Program-made: the position numbers and the translations under genes
NCBI GenBank assembly: GCA_023662905.1
Contig: JAMPIJ010000001.1
Location: 110,754-174,753 of the forward strand
Direction: 5' to 3'
Length of the DNA stretch: 64,000 nucleotides
Source of the DNA: Fusobacterium sp.
GTDB taxonomy: Bacteria; Cyanobacteriota; Vampirovibrionia; Gastranaerophilales; Gastranaerophilaceae
The notes under the pieces: model-generated
Told to the model about the DNA's origin: nothing
Database searches by the model: none
What the model saw: only the letters and a program-made list of their open reading frames with translations
Shown here: positions 46,296-54,701 of the stretch, one piece after another
How positions within the stretch are numbered: position 1 is the first letter of the stretch
Layout: every line of letters begins with the position of its first letter

Positions 46296-47831
46296 CTATA
46301 ATTCATAGTCGCTAACTACTAAAATTTGCAGTTCACCAGGATTAAGGTTGATTGTAATCTTTCCGTTTTCAAGAAGCGGCGGTTCTGTAATTTTTACAGG
46401 AACAGTAACTTTTTCCGCATCAAATTTAGAAAGTTTTACATCACCTCTTGCGTAAGAGGTAAAGTTAATATTACCCATTACAACGATTGTTGTGCGATTG
46501 TATGATATTGCATACGCAAAAATGTCAGGGTGAGTTGTTTTTAGAATATGATAAGTACCAGCGTTCAAATGAGCCATAAAGTATTTTTTGAACTGGTTTG
46601 ACATTACGAATTCACCAAACAAAATAGGATTTCCGGCTCCCGGTCTTCTTGAATAGTTGAATATATCAATTTTGCCTCTGTTTACAAAATACTGCATATC
46701 ATCCGTATCAGATTCAGTTGCTTTTTTATTTCCCCAACCGTAAACAAAATTATCACCGCTCTGGTTGCCATCAAGAACAAAAGAGTTTACCGGTAACGTT
46801 GCGTTAAGCCAGTATTGCATTACGGTATAAGGCATACCTTTTGAAAGCATAGGGCTTAAATCATCGTGGGTTGAAAACGCTCCAAGAACAGCCTTTTTAT
46901 CAGTTCTTTTGCGTTGATTAGAGAATAATGCTGAAAGTTGTGATGAAAAATCTTTTGCATTTTTAGCATCTTTTAATTCGTTAATATTTCCATAATATCC
47001 ATCAAATCCGGCTTCTAAAAGTTTTTCAGTAGGAGTGTTGATGGTTGTGTTTAAAACGTTAACGCCGTTATCATTAGCCTGCGCAAGCCATAGCATCTGT
47101 TGATCAAACTTTCTTGAATAGCTGATCAAATCTCTCCAGAAGCTTGCTGGTTTGATTGACGGAACATTTGCTCTTATACCGTCAACTTCAAGTTCTAACA
47201 TAAGGTCAACAAAATCTTTATAAAGTGCAAAAACGTCTTTATTATAATTTTCTTCTGTGCCTGCGTTGAAAAGTCTTACATCAGTCCAGATATCAGGAAC
47301 AATCGCCTGTCCGTTTTTATCTTTGGCAAAAAGTTCAGGACGCTTCATATAAAGATCATAAGCGCCGCAAGCCGGCAAATCTACCATTACTCTTAAATTT
47401 CTGTTGTGGGCTTCTTTAACGAATTTTTTTGCCTGATCAATATCGCTTAAAACTGTTTCTCCGCTAACAAGTTGCGGGTTAATTTTTGAAAAATCAGAAA
47501 TTGCATACAAAGAACCCGCGGTTCCTAAGGCTTTGATTTTTCCAATCTGATTAACCGGCATTAAAAGTACTGTATTAACTCCCATTGTGCCAATAGAATC
47601 AAGTCTTGCAATACCGTTCAAGAAGTTTCCGGACTCATCGCCGTCTGCTTTTTTTATTAACCCGTCGCCATCAGTATCATGAGCGTTAAAAGTTCTCGGG
47701 TTAATCTCCATAATTATTGCCGAATTATTTAAAAAACGCGTTCTTAAATCGTTTATCCAAACCCTGTCAGCAAAAGCAGAGTTCATCGAAAATACAAATA
47801 AACCAAGTAATAAAGCTGCTGTCTTTTTCAT
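46296..47831 (-). CDS. Secreted GH13-fold protein with substituted catalytic residues (probable pseudoenzyme)
   Basis: Alpha-amylase fold with a signal peptide ending AFA-D. The 511-residue chain follows GH13 order: AIIMEINPRTF, a DTDGDGLIKKADGDESG calcium-type insert, MGVNTVLLMPV and NLRVMVDLPA. At the nucleophile position it reads VDGIRANVPS (about 220), Asn for Asp. At the acid/base position it reads LWLAQAND (about 249), Gln or Ala for Glu. The third Asp is kept (FSTHDDLS, about 321). It therefore probably binds rather than cleaves glucan. It lies just upstream of the SLH gene. Confidence 0.8.
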   Translation of the reverse strand: MKKTAALLLGLFVFSMNSAFADRVWINDLRTRFLNNSAIIMEINPRTFNAHDTDGDGLIKKADGDESGNFLNGIARLDSIGTMGVNTVLLMPVNQIGKIKALGTAGSLYAISDFSKINPQLVSGETVLSDIDQAKKFVKEAHNRNLRVMVDLPACGAYDLYMKRPELFAKDKNGQAIVPDIWTDVRLFNAGTEENYNKDVFALYKDFVDLMLELEVDGIRANVPSIKPASFWRDLISYSRKFDQQMLWLAQANDNGVNVLNTTINTPTEKLLEAGFDGYYGNINELKDAKNAKDFSSQLSALFSNQRKRTDKKAVLGAFSTHDDLSPMLSKGMPYTVMQYWLNATLPVNSFVLDGNQSGDNFVYGWGNKKATESDTDDMQYFVNRGKIDIFNYSRRPGAGNPILFGEFVMSNQFKKYFMAHLNAGTYHILKTTHPDIFAYAISYNRTTIVVMGNINFTSYARGDVKLSKFDAEKVTVPVKITEPPLLENGKITINLNPGELQILVVSDYEL

Positions 47832-47913
47832 ACACTTCTCCCTTTATACATTCAATATAACCTAAAATTTATAGTTAGGCAAATTGTTAATTTTGTGATA
47901 TATTTTAACCGAT

Positions 47914-48855
47914 ATGTTAAAATTTTCGATAATAATACCAATTTATAACATGCAAGAATACTTGCACACGAGTTTAGATAGTGTTATAAACCAGACTTAT
48001 AAAAATTTAGAAATTATTTGTGTAAACGATGGTTCGGCAGATAATTCACTTGATATTTTAAAAGAATATCAAGCAAAAGACGCACGGATTAAGATTATTG
48101 ACCAGCCTAACGGTGGTGTATCTTCAGCCAGAAACGCAGGGATTAGGGCAGCGACAGGAGATTATATAATGTTTCTTGACCCTGATGATGCCTATGATGT
48201 TACACTCTGTGAAAAAGTCGCCGCAAAGATAGAAGCTGAAAACTCCGATATAGTCATGTGGGCGCACGCAAGAGTAAAAGACGGAGAAATTGTTTCTAAA
48301 GAAATAAAAAATATTCAACGCATCCTGAAAAAAAGATATAGAGATAACATAAGATGTCAGGTTGCGCTTCAAATTAATGTTTGGGACAGAGCATTTAGAC
48401 ATGAATTTTTAATAAAAAATAATATATTATTTCCAATAGGTATAAAATGTGCAGAAGATAAAATTTTCTGCACATTAGCCTACTTAAAAAAGCCATCATT
48501 TTCCTATATGGATGAAATATTATATTATTATACAATTTCGCGTGAGGGTTCTGTAACAAACCAAAACCCTTTAGCAATAAAAAATGATATAGCCGCATAC
48601 AAATATTTATGTAGCACCGAAGAATTCAAATTTACGGCTAAGAAAATGAAGCTTTTATTAACAAATCATTTTTTAGCTGGAGCAGTTACATATTATCGTA
48701 ATGCTTTTAATCCTGAATTAAAAAACGAATTTACCGGTGATGTAAAATATTTTCTTGATTATATTATGTCGCAGTATTCAATATTTGAATGCTTACAACT
48801 TAAAGCATTTAGAAAATTATTATTCCTGATTATGCGTAATAACTTTAGACCATAA
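47914..48855 (+). CDS. Family 2 glycosyltransferase
   Basis: Transfers a sugar from a nucleotide donor to an envelope glycan or lipid carrier (cytoplasmic face). The 313-residue protein starts FSIIIPIYNMQEYL and has the GT-A elements VNDGSADNS, GGVSSARNAGI and the metal-binding LDPDDAY. The end is basic, as in membrane-associated members. It is a single gene and not part of a polysaccharide cluster. A TATATT lies 9 nt before the ATG and no Shine-Dalgarno is visible. Its last 36 nt overlap the convergent superoxide reductase gene. Confidence 0.92.
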   Translation: MLKFSIIIPIYNMQEYLHTSLDSVINQTYKNLEIICVNDGSADNSLDILKEYQAKDARIKIIDQPNGGVSSARNAGIRAATGDYIMFLDPDDAYDVTLCEKVAAKIEAENSDIVMWAHARVKDGEIVSKEIKNIQRILKKRYRDNIRCQVALQINVWDRAFRHEFLIKNNILFPIGIKCAEDKIFCTLAYLKKPSFSYMDEILYYYTISREGSVTNQNPLAIKNDIAAYKYLCSTEEFKFTAKKMKLLLTNHFLAGAVTYYRNAFNPELKNEFTGDVKYFLDYIMSQYSIFECLQLKAFRKLLFLIMRNNFRP

Positions 48856-49227
48856 GCCGTGTAAGTTACAGTGTTCGCGCGCTATGTAGTTGCCTAAGCC
48901 CTCTTTTACATAGACTTTTGGTTCTTCGCCTGCTTCAAGGTAATGTAATACGGAAGTTTTTCCATCCTCAGAAATCGTTTGGATAAATTCAATATGGTGT
49001 TCTGGAATCATTGGATGAACTTTTTCTCCGATTTGGATAACTTCTTTGCCATTTTCGTCATAATACATAAACGGAAGATGCGCCTCACCTTTCACCTCTT
49101 CTTCTGTGTGCGCTGTTAGTAAGTTCATTGGCTGGCCGCAGCAAACGAGTTCGCCTGCACCTGTAATAATAACTTCAACAATATTTCCGCAAACTTCGCA
49201 TTTGTATAATTGTAATTTTTCTGTCAT
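48820..49227 (-). CDS. dfx: Desulfoferrodoxin (class I superoxide reductase)
   Basis: Reduces superoxide to peroxide without making oxygen, a defence of anaerobes. The N-terminal desulforedoxin centre has YKCEVC and LVCCGQP. The catalytic iron site has EAHLPF (His), KVHPMIPEHH (two His) and CNLHGLW (Cys and His). The ATG at 49227 has AGGAGG 5 nt upstream and gives 135 residues. A rubredoxin, the usual electron donor, is not adjacent. Confidence 0.95.
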   Translation of the reverse strand: MTEKLQLYKCEVCGNIVEVIITGAGELVCCGQPMNLLTAHTEEEVKGEAHLPFMYYDENGKEVIQIGEKVHPMIPEHHIEFIQTISEDGKTSVLHYLEAGEEPKVYVKEGLGNYIAREHCNLHGLWSKVITHNQE

Positions 49228-49357
49228 AAAAACCTCCTGATAAATTTTTCGCAGCACAGTGAGGTTTTACAATCAACGAATGTACATAACCTATTGATTA
49301 TTTTGATTTTATCTATATAATGTTACTGCTATAGAAATAACAGGAGAACCCCGAATA

Positions 49358-50401
49358 ATGATTATTGTAATGGAAAAGAAAGCTACGGAAGAAAATATCA
49401 ATAAAGTTTGCGAAAGATTAGTTGAATATGGTTTTAGAATTCAGGTTAACCGCGGTGATATTATTACAGTAATCGAGGCTTTTGGAGATAAAACAGGAGT
49501 TTCACAGGATAGAATTTCAGCGCTTCCGGGCGTAAAGGAGATTAAAGTTATCCGCGAACCGTTCAGATTGGCGTGTCGTGACAGAAACCCTGAAGATACT
49601 GTTATCACATTCAAAAACGGTACTAAAATCGGCGGAATCGACAAGGCTGCTTTTGTTGGTCCTTGTTCTGTTGAAGATTACGACGGCTTGCTTGAAGTTG
49701 CAGTTGCGGCTAAAGAAATGCAGTGCGAATTCTTACGCGGTGGTGCGTTCAAACCTAGAACTTCACCTTACGATTTCCAAGGTTACGAAGAAAAAGCGTT
49801 AAAATACCTTAAACAGGCAAGTGAAGCTACCGGACTCTTGACAGTTACAGAAGTTATGGATGCTGATGATATTCCGATGATTACGGAATATGTTGACGTG
49901 CTTCAAATCGGCGCTAGAAACATGCAGAACTTCAAACTTCTAACGGCAGTTGGTAAATCAGGTGTGCCTGTTATTTTAAAAAGAGGTTTATGCAGCACTA
50001 TTACAGAATTTCTTCTTGCGGCAGAGTATATTATGTACAACGGCAACCCTAACGTAATCCTTTGTGAGCGCGGAATCAGAAGTTTTGATAATAAATACAC
50101 CCGTAACGTTGTTGATATTGCGGCGATTCCGGTTATCAAAAAATTATCACACCTGCCTATTATCTTAGACCCGAGCCACGCAACAGGTCAAAGATACCTG
50201 ATCGAACCGATTTCAAAAGCGGGTTTAGTTGTTGGTGCTGACGGTTTGATGATTGAAGTTCACCACAATCCTGAAACCGCGCTTTCAGATGGTAAACAGA
50301 GCCTTTCAATTCCAGAATTCAAAGAAATTATGACGCGTTTAAACACAATTAACGGCCGTCTTGCTTACGAGAAAAACTGTTTATCTGCAAACGTAAAATA
50401 A
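49358..50401 (+). CDS. aroF: 3-deoxy-7-phosphoheptulonate synthase, AroF type with ferredoxin-like N-terminal domain
   Basis: First step of the shikimate pathway, joining PEP and erythrose-4-phosphate. Residues 1-70 are the regulatory ferredoxin-like domain typical of the Thermotoga and cyanobacterial type. The barrel follows with FVGPCSVE, LRGGAFKPRTSPYDFQG, VILKRG and ILDPSHATGQR. Its 347 residues are normal. CAGGAG precedes the ATG. It feeds the chorismate used by aroH at 7 kb. Confidence 0.95.
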   Translation: MIIVMEKKATEENINKVCERLVEYGFRIQVNRGDIITVIEAFGDKTGVSQDRISALPGVKEIKVIREPFRLACRDRNPEDTVITFKNGTKIGGIDKAAFVGPCSVEDYDGLLEVAVAAKEMQCEFLRGGAFKPRTSPYDFQGYEEKALKYLKQASEATGLLTVTEVMDADDIPMITEYVDVLQIGARNMQNFKLLTAVGKSGVPVILKRGLCSTITEFLLAAEYIMYNGNPNVILCERGIRSFDNKYTRNVVDIAAIPVIKKLSHLPIILDPSHATGQRYLIEPISKAGLVVGADGLMIEVHHNPETALSDGKQSLSIPEFKEIMTRLNTINGRLAYEKNCLSANVK

Positions 50402-50423
50402 CCCTGCAAGGTTAGACAAATCG

Positions 50424-50465
50424 CTTAATTAAATAATAACTGCCATAGGTTATTATTCGATTAAG
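50424..50465 (+). promoter_or_regulatory. 17-bp inverted repeat overlapping the ECF sigma ribosome site
   Basis: CTTAATTAAATAATAAC pairs with GTTATTATTCGATTAAG (15 of 17 positions) around an 8-nt loop TGCCATAG. The right arm ends inside AAGGAG, the Shine-Dalgarno of the ECF sigma gene, so folding would cover it. It may also act as an operator or as the terminator of aroF. Confidence 0.55.
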
Positions 50466-50476
50466 GAGTATTTGTC

Positions 50477-51070
50477 ATGCAAAAATTATCTTACAAAAAA
50501 ATGCCCCGAGAGGAGCTTATAACCCATTCTCAGCAAGATGATTTTAAGGCGTTGGAGGAGTTAATCAGGCGCGAACAGAAAAATATTTATACAACATTGA
50601 TGTACCTTTCAGGTAATAAAGATAACGTTTATGACCTAACGCAGGAAACACTTTTTAAAATAGCAAAGAATATAAAATCATTAGCAAATCCCAAAAACTT
50701 CAAAAGTTGGGCAAATCAGATTGCGACGAACGTTTTTTATGATGATTTGCGCAAAAACAAAAAGGACTACGAGGTAATATCGCTTGAGGACGACGAAAAC
50801 AGCAGTGTTTTTGCAGCGATAAAGAACTTTTTTGTTGATAAAAAATGTAAACCGCCTGAAATCTGTCTTTCATCAGAATTGGATAAAATTATAAAATACG
50901 AAATTTTAAACCTGCCGGAATCCTTTAGAATTGTGATAATTCTAAGAGAATTGGAGGGCCTTTCGTACGAAGAAATCGCACTTGCCACAAATAGCAATAT
51001 CGGAACTGTTAAATCGCGAATTTCACGTGCCAGAAATAAATTGCAGGAAAACCTGAAAGCATACCTATAG
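50477..51070 (+). CDS. ECF-type RNA polymerase sigma factor
   Basis: A 197-residue extracytoplasmic-function sigma factor. Region 2 lies at about 20-95 (YDLTQETLFKIAKNIKSL, then FKSWANQIATNVFYDDLRK). Region 4 lies at about 135-190 (LPESFRIVIILRELEGLSYE, then a helix-turn-helix and TVKSRISRARNKL). The product is normally held inactive by the anti-sigma factor encoded 9 nt downstream. AAGGAG lies 8 nt before the ATG and is partly inside an upstream hairpin. Confidence 0.95.
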   Translation: MQKLSYKKMPREELITHSQQDDFKALEELIRREQKNIYTTLMYLSGNKDNVYDLTQETLFKIAKNIKSLANPKNFKSWANQIATNVFYDDLRKNKKDYEVISLEDDENSSVFAAIKNFFVDKKCKPPEICLSSELDKIIKYEILNLPESFRIVIILRELEGLSYEEIALATNSNIGTVKSRISRARNKLQENLKAYL

Positions 51071-51079
51071 GAGGCGTTT

Positions 51080-51616
51080 ATGCAGAAAAAAATTACATGT
51101 AAACAAGTAGAAGCAATTCTTCCTTTTTATTTAAAGGGGCGGGTTAATCCTGCATTGACAGAAATTATTGAAGAGCATCTTGCCAATTGTAAGCACTGCA
51201 AAGAATTGTACCTAAAAGCATTTGATGAATGCAGTAATTTTGCGTTTATAGAAGCAGAAACACAGGAAGAAGCCGATGACGAAAGATTTGCGACAAAAGA
51301 ATACGCAGACTTCAAACGTAAGCTTTCCGCATATTTGGACAGCGAACTCGAAGATAACGAAAACATTCGTATCAAAAAGATGACGATTTCCAACCCGCTT
51401 GCGAGAAAAGATTTAGAGGATATGTACCAGTTTAAACGCCTCTTACACTCTTCTTTCGCACGAACTAAAGAAAACTGCAAACACGATTTTTCTAAAATTA
51501 TATTGAAAAAACTTGGCGAACAAAATGTATCTCAGGCAGACTTTTTTATGCACATAGCGACGATACTTCTGTTTCTTTCGGCGGTGTTGTCGATTGGCTT
51601 TTTAAACACGCATTGA
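51080..51616 (+). CDS. Zinc-finger, single-pass membrane anti-sigma factor
   Basis: The 178-residue protein has an N-terminal anti-sigma zinc finger: EEHLANCKHCKELY (HxxxCxxC) with a further Cys near residue 7. The middle is acidic and helical. A C-terminal hydrophobic segment (IATILLFLSAVLSIGFL) places it in the inner membrane with almost nothing outside, so it has no obvious sensor domain. It lies directly after the ECF sigma. The final 15 nt overlap the convergent gene at 51602. Confidence 0.88.
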   Translation: MQKKITCKQVEAILPFYLKGRVNPALTEIIEEHLANCKHCKELYLKAFDECSNFAFIEAETQEEADDERFATKEYADFKRKLSAYLDSELEDNENIRIKKMTISNPLARKDLEDMYQFKRLLHSSFARTKENCKHDFSKIILKKLGEQNVSQADFFMHIATILLFLSAVLSIGFLNTH

Positions 51617-52198
51617 ACCGCTTCTGAACTCATTCATAGTAACGCGCTGATAAGGTGTCTGATTTCTCTTAGCCAGATAATCGTTAGCCTTTTTCTGACG
51701 GTCTGCAGCGTATTCGTTACGCAAAATCGGGGTTACAATATTGCAGGAAAGAATTGAACCGGCTGTACTTGCAAGAACATCCACACCGTTTTTAAACGAG
51801 GTGAAATCTTCTTTGATTTCGCCATAATTCTGCGTTTTTTTGATGTTGAAATCGACTTTGCCGATTTTATCAGTTAGTTTATTTTTTTCAAGATAACCTT
51901 TAATTGCTTTGTTAGCGATTTTACCGTTAAGAACCGCTTTGGAGCAAAGATTTTTTACAGAAGACGTCAGAATATAAAACGATAGAATATTTATAGCACC
52001 GTCGCCGATTTCTTGCGGAATAAGGAAAGTCTTTTGTTCTGGAGCGATTTTGTCGTTGGTAATAATCGCCATAACCTGCGCTGCAGAAGATAAAATCCAG
52101 CCCGCAGTACCGGTATGCACAAGCATTTTACCAGGGTTTTCACCATAGTTTTTATACAAATATGTTTTTAGTGAGGAGAATGCTTTTTCTAAACTCAT
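51602..52198 (-). CDS. Membrane protein, C-terminal-module partner of the split two-module family
   Basis: Not in any family I can name. The 198-residue protein aligns in plan with the second half of the 500-aa protein at 22.0-23.5 kb: a hydrophobic helix (GTAGWILSSAAQVMAII), a charged loop KIAPEQKTFLIPQEIGDG, a second helix ILSFYILTS, then a polar stretch and an end NIVTPILRNEYAADRQKK against AVPLAATP...DLRQKH. The ATG overlaps the stop of the gene upstream by 4 nt. Inner-membrane location is inferred. Confidence 0.65.
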   Translation of the reverse strand: MSLEKAFSSLKTYLYKNYGENPGKMLVHTGTAGWILSSAAQVMAIITNDKIAPEQKTFLIPQEIGDGAINILSFYILTSSVKNLCSKAVLNGKIANKAIKGYLEKNKLTDKIGKVDFNIKKTQNYGEIKEDFTSFKNGVDVLASTAGSILSCNIVTPILRNEYAADRQKKANDYLAKRNQTPYQRVTMNEFRSGSMRV

Positions 52199-52725
52199 TT
52201 AGCACCTCCTGACTTATCATTTAGTTTGTTGGTCAGAAACTTGGTCAAAGGCGCATCAATTAGGAAGTTTGTAAACAGCATTACACCAAGTGAAATAAAA
52301 GTTCCAATAGCGTTCTGATACTGCTTAAATTCGTCGGTATTCGCCTTTGTAACGTCTTTTGGCGTAAATAAGGATTTCCATTTTGGCATTCCTTTTTCTG
52401 GTATTTGCGAACATGCCTGCATTCCTTTTATAGAAATCTTTCTGACGGCATAACCTGTTAGAGTTCCTGCAATGATTTTTGCGATAGTACGGCAAACCGC
52501 AACTCGACGTGTGTCTTCGTCGATTTTTCTGTTATGAAAATCGATAAATGGCTGTGACATAAGGGCTGTAGCGCCTAAAATCAAACGGTTTTCGGCGGAT
52601 GAAATCTCTCTTCCTGCGGCTTTGTAGAACTTATCGGCTTTTTCACCCGCAACAAAGTTAGGCATTGTATTATAAAATGCCTGTTGTACTGTATTTGCGG
52701 TATTTTTAATTGCGCTTATAGCCAT
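52195..52725 (-). CDS. Membrane protein, N-terminal-module partner of the split two-module family
   Basis: Not in any family I can name. The 176-residue protein has ENRLILGATALMSQP, which matches NALVALVTAGMVRP of the 500-aa protein (N-x-L-x4-TA-x-M-x2-P), preceded in both by DK/RF. It then has a hydrophobic IAKIIAGTLTGYAV stretch and a last helix ISLGVMLFTNFLIDAPL before a Lys/Gly-rich end. It is translationally coupled (4-nt overlap) to the partner module. GTGTAGAT sits directly before the ATG, exactly as at 23494. Confidence 0.65.
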   Translation of the reverse strand: MAISAIKNTANTVQQAFYNTMPNFVAGEKADKFYKAAGREISSAENRLILGATALMSQPFIDFHNRKIDEDTRRVAVCRTIAKIIAGTLTGYAVRKISIKGMQACSQIPEKGMPKWKSLFTPKDVTKANTDEFKQYQNAIGTFISLGVMLFTNFLIDAPLTKFLTNKLNDKSGGAK

Positions 52726-52749
52726 ATCTACACACCCACACCCTTAACG

Positions 52750-52781
52750 TATATCAAGGTGTAGAATTGCCTAAATATCGC
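52750..52781 (-). promoter_or_regulatory. GCAAT-type upstream motif of the split membrane pair
   Basis: The minus strand reads AACAAAAAGCGATA, 16 nt, then CCTTGATATA. It is the weakest match of the set but shares TTCTTAACAAAAA with the motif before 43109. Confidence 0.35.
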
Positions 52782-52798
52782 TTTTTGTTAAGAAATAT

Positions 52799-53467
52799 TT
52801 AGACCAAGCCCTCTTTTAAGGCTTTAACTGCGGCTTGTGTTCTATCATCTACGACCAGTTTTTGTATTATATTACAAACATGAGCCTTTGCAGTGTGTTC
52901 TGAAATCGTTAGGGCAACAGCGATTTGCTGATTAGATTTGCCATCAACAACGAGTTTTAGAACCTCATATTCGCGCTGTGTAAGGTTTGCGTGCTGAGCG
53001 CGGAAAGTCGCACGTGACATTTTTCGCGCCGGAATTACGCCGCTGTTTTTCTCACGCAAAATAGGCACAATTTTCGGATCAAGCCACATGGCACCATCGT
53101 CAACGGTTTTTATTATCATTCCAAGAACGTCAGTATTAACATCTTTCATCACATACGCTCTTGCACCTGCATGAAGCGAGGAAAAAACTTCGTCCTCTGA
53201 TAAATGCGACGTTAACATAATAATCTTACAATCCTGATTATATTCAATAAGTTTTTTAGCGGTTTCGATTCCGTTGCAATCCGGAAGTCCGATATCCATC
53301 AAAATTACATCTGGTTTAAGCTGTTTGTATTTTTCAATCGCTTCTTTGGCACTAGAAGCCTCATAAATTGTTTCTATACTTTTTTGTTCCTCAAGTAAAG
53401 ATTTTAAGCCTATTCGCATAAGTTTCTGATCCTCGACCAGTAAAACATTCAATGTCTTTGTATCCAT
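52799..53467 (-). CDS. NarL/FixJ-type response regulator, orphan
   Basis: A 222-residue two-component regulator. The receiver domain (about 5-120) has the phosphoacceptor in DVILMDIGLPDCNG, with acidic residues in LLVEDQKL, the Thr/Ser in IIMLTSH and the Lys in YVMKDV. The C-terminal LuxR helix-turn-helix runs from LTQREYEVLKLVVDGKSN to the end. AGGAG precedes the ATG. No histidine kinase lies nearby, so the partner is unknown. Confidence 0.95.
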   Translation of the reverse strand: MDTKTLNVLLVEDQKLMRIGLKSLLEEQKSIETIYEASSAKEAIEKYKQLKPDVILMDIGLPDCNGIETAKKLIEYNQDCKIIMLTSHLSEDEVFSSLHAGARAYVMKDVNTDVLGMIIKTVDDGAMWLDPKIVPILREKNSGVIPARKMSRATFRAQHANLTQREYEVLKLVVDGKSNQQIAVALTISEHTAKAHVCNIIQKLVVDDRTQAAVKALKEGLV

Positions 53468-53607
53468 AATATTCTCCTTTATGAGTATATTTAAAAACCT
53501 TTACGCAAATAATTAATCCTTTTTATATGAATCACCGGTGACAATATTGCATAGAGAAATATTTGTTTACAAATAAGGTTTATAATTAAATTTCTAAAAA
53601 GTTTTCG

Positions 53608-53616
53608 TGCTATCAT
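53608..53616 (+). promoter_or_regulatory. Extended -10 promoter of the zinc dehydrogenase gene, predicted leaderless
   Basis: TG-C-TATCAT ends 6 nt before the ATG at 53623; no Shine-Dalgarno and no recognisable -35 box. Confidence 0.55.
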
Positions 53617-53622
53617 TGTGAT

Positions 53623-54660
53623 ATGAAAGCAGTTATGTATTACGGGCCTGAAAACATCAGGTATGAAGAGGTTGAAACACCAACGCCTAAGGCGGGTGAA
53701 ATTTTAGTTAAGGTTATGTCAGCGCTCACGTGCGGAACTGACGTGAAAACATACCGCCGCGGCCATCCAGTGTTGATTAAAAAGATTCCATCAGGCTTCG
53801 GTCATGAGTTTTCTGGAATTGTTGAGGCAGTCGGCGAGGGAGTTACAAAATTCAAAGCCGGCGACCGTGTCGTTTCCGCCAACTCTGCGCCTTGCGGTGA
53901 ATGTTTTTTCTGCCAGAAAGAACAATTTAACCTCTGCGAAAACTTAGACCTCTTAAACGGCGCCTACGCGCAGTATATTATTGTTCCGAAACGAATAGTT
54001 GATAAAAATACACTGCTTTTACCGGACGGTCTTGATTTTGACAAAGCTGTTTTCTCTGAACCTTTAGCGAATGTCGTTCATGGAGTAGAAAGAACTGAAA
54101 TTAAGGCTGACGACACAGTTGGGATTCTGGGTTTAGGGCCAATCGGCTTGATGTTTGCGCGACTTGCAAAACTTAAAGGTGCAAAAGTTTATGCTGCGGC
54201 CAGAAACCCGCTGAAGCTTCAAAAAGCATTAGATTTTGCGCAAGTCGATGGGGTTATTGATTTAAAAAACTGCGACGACATTTGTCAGGCGTTCAAAGAT
54301 GCGGCAAACGTGCCACAGGGCTTAGATGTAATGATTGAATGTATAGGACTTCCGCAGATGTGGGAAACAGCGTTTGAGTGTGTAAGAAAAGGTGGAACAG
54401 TTCATTTCTTCGGCGGCTGTAAGGGCGGCGAAAAAGTTTCGTTTGATACCGCAAAAATGCACTACGGCGACGTTAAAATATTGAGTGTATTCCACTATAC
54501 ACCTAAATACTTCCGTCAATCATTATCACTAATCGCCTCAGGCCAAATTGACGTGGAACAATTAATCACCGCGACAATCGGACTTGATGAAGTGGAATTT
54601 GCGCTTAAAGAACACATAAAAGGCGACGCGATTAAGTTTTTAGTAAAACCTTGGATATAA
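53623..54660 (+). CDS. Zinc-dependent medium-chain dehydrogenase (sorbitol/threonine dehydrogenase-like)
   Basis: NAD(P)-dependent oxidation of an alcohol or polyol. The 345-residue protein has the catalytic zinc ligands in LTCGTDVK, FGHEFSGI and SEPLA, the four structural-zinc Cys in CGECFFCQKEQFNLC, and the nucleotide-binding GILGLGPIGLM. The exact substrate (sugar alcohol, threonine or other) cannot be told. It stands alone and ends at a hairpin. Confidence 0.92.
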   Translation: MKAVMYYGPENIRYEEVETPTPKAGEILVKVMSALTCGTDVKTYRRGHPVLIKKIPSGFGHEFSGIVEAVGEGVTKFKAGDRVVSANSAPCGECFFCQKEQFNLCENLDLLNGAYAQYIIVPKRIVDKNTLLLPDGLDFDKAVFSEPLANVVHGVERTEIKADDTVGILGLGPIGLMFARLAKLKGAKVYAAARNPLKLQKALDFAQVDGVIDLKNCDDICQAFKDAANVPQGLDVMIECIGLPQMWETAFECVRKGGTVHFFGGCKGGEKVSFDTAKMHYGDVKILSVFHYTPKYFRQSLSLIASGQIDVEQLITATIGLDEVEFALKEHIKGDAIKFLVKPWI

Positions 54661-54663
54661 CAC

Positions 54664-54689
54664 AAGAGGCTCGCTGGTGCGAACCTCTT
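54664..54689. terminator. Hairpin between convergent genes
   Basis: AGAGGCTCGC and GCGAACCTCT flank a TGGT loop, with one C-A mismatch on plus and a U-G pair on minus. Weak T tracts follow. Probably a shared terminator. Confidence 0.65.
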
Positions 54690-54701
54690 TCAAATCTCTT
54701 C

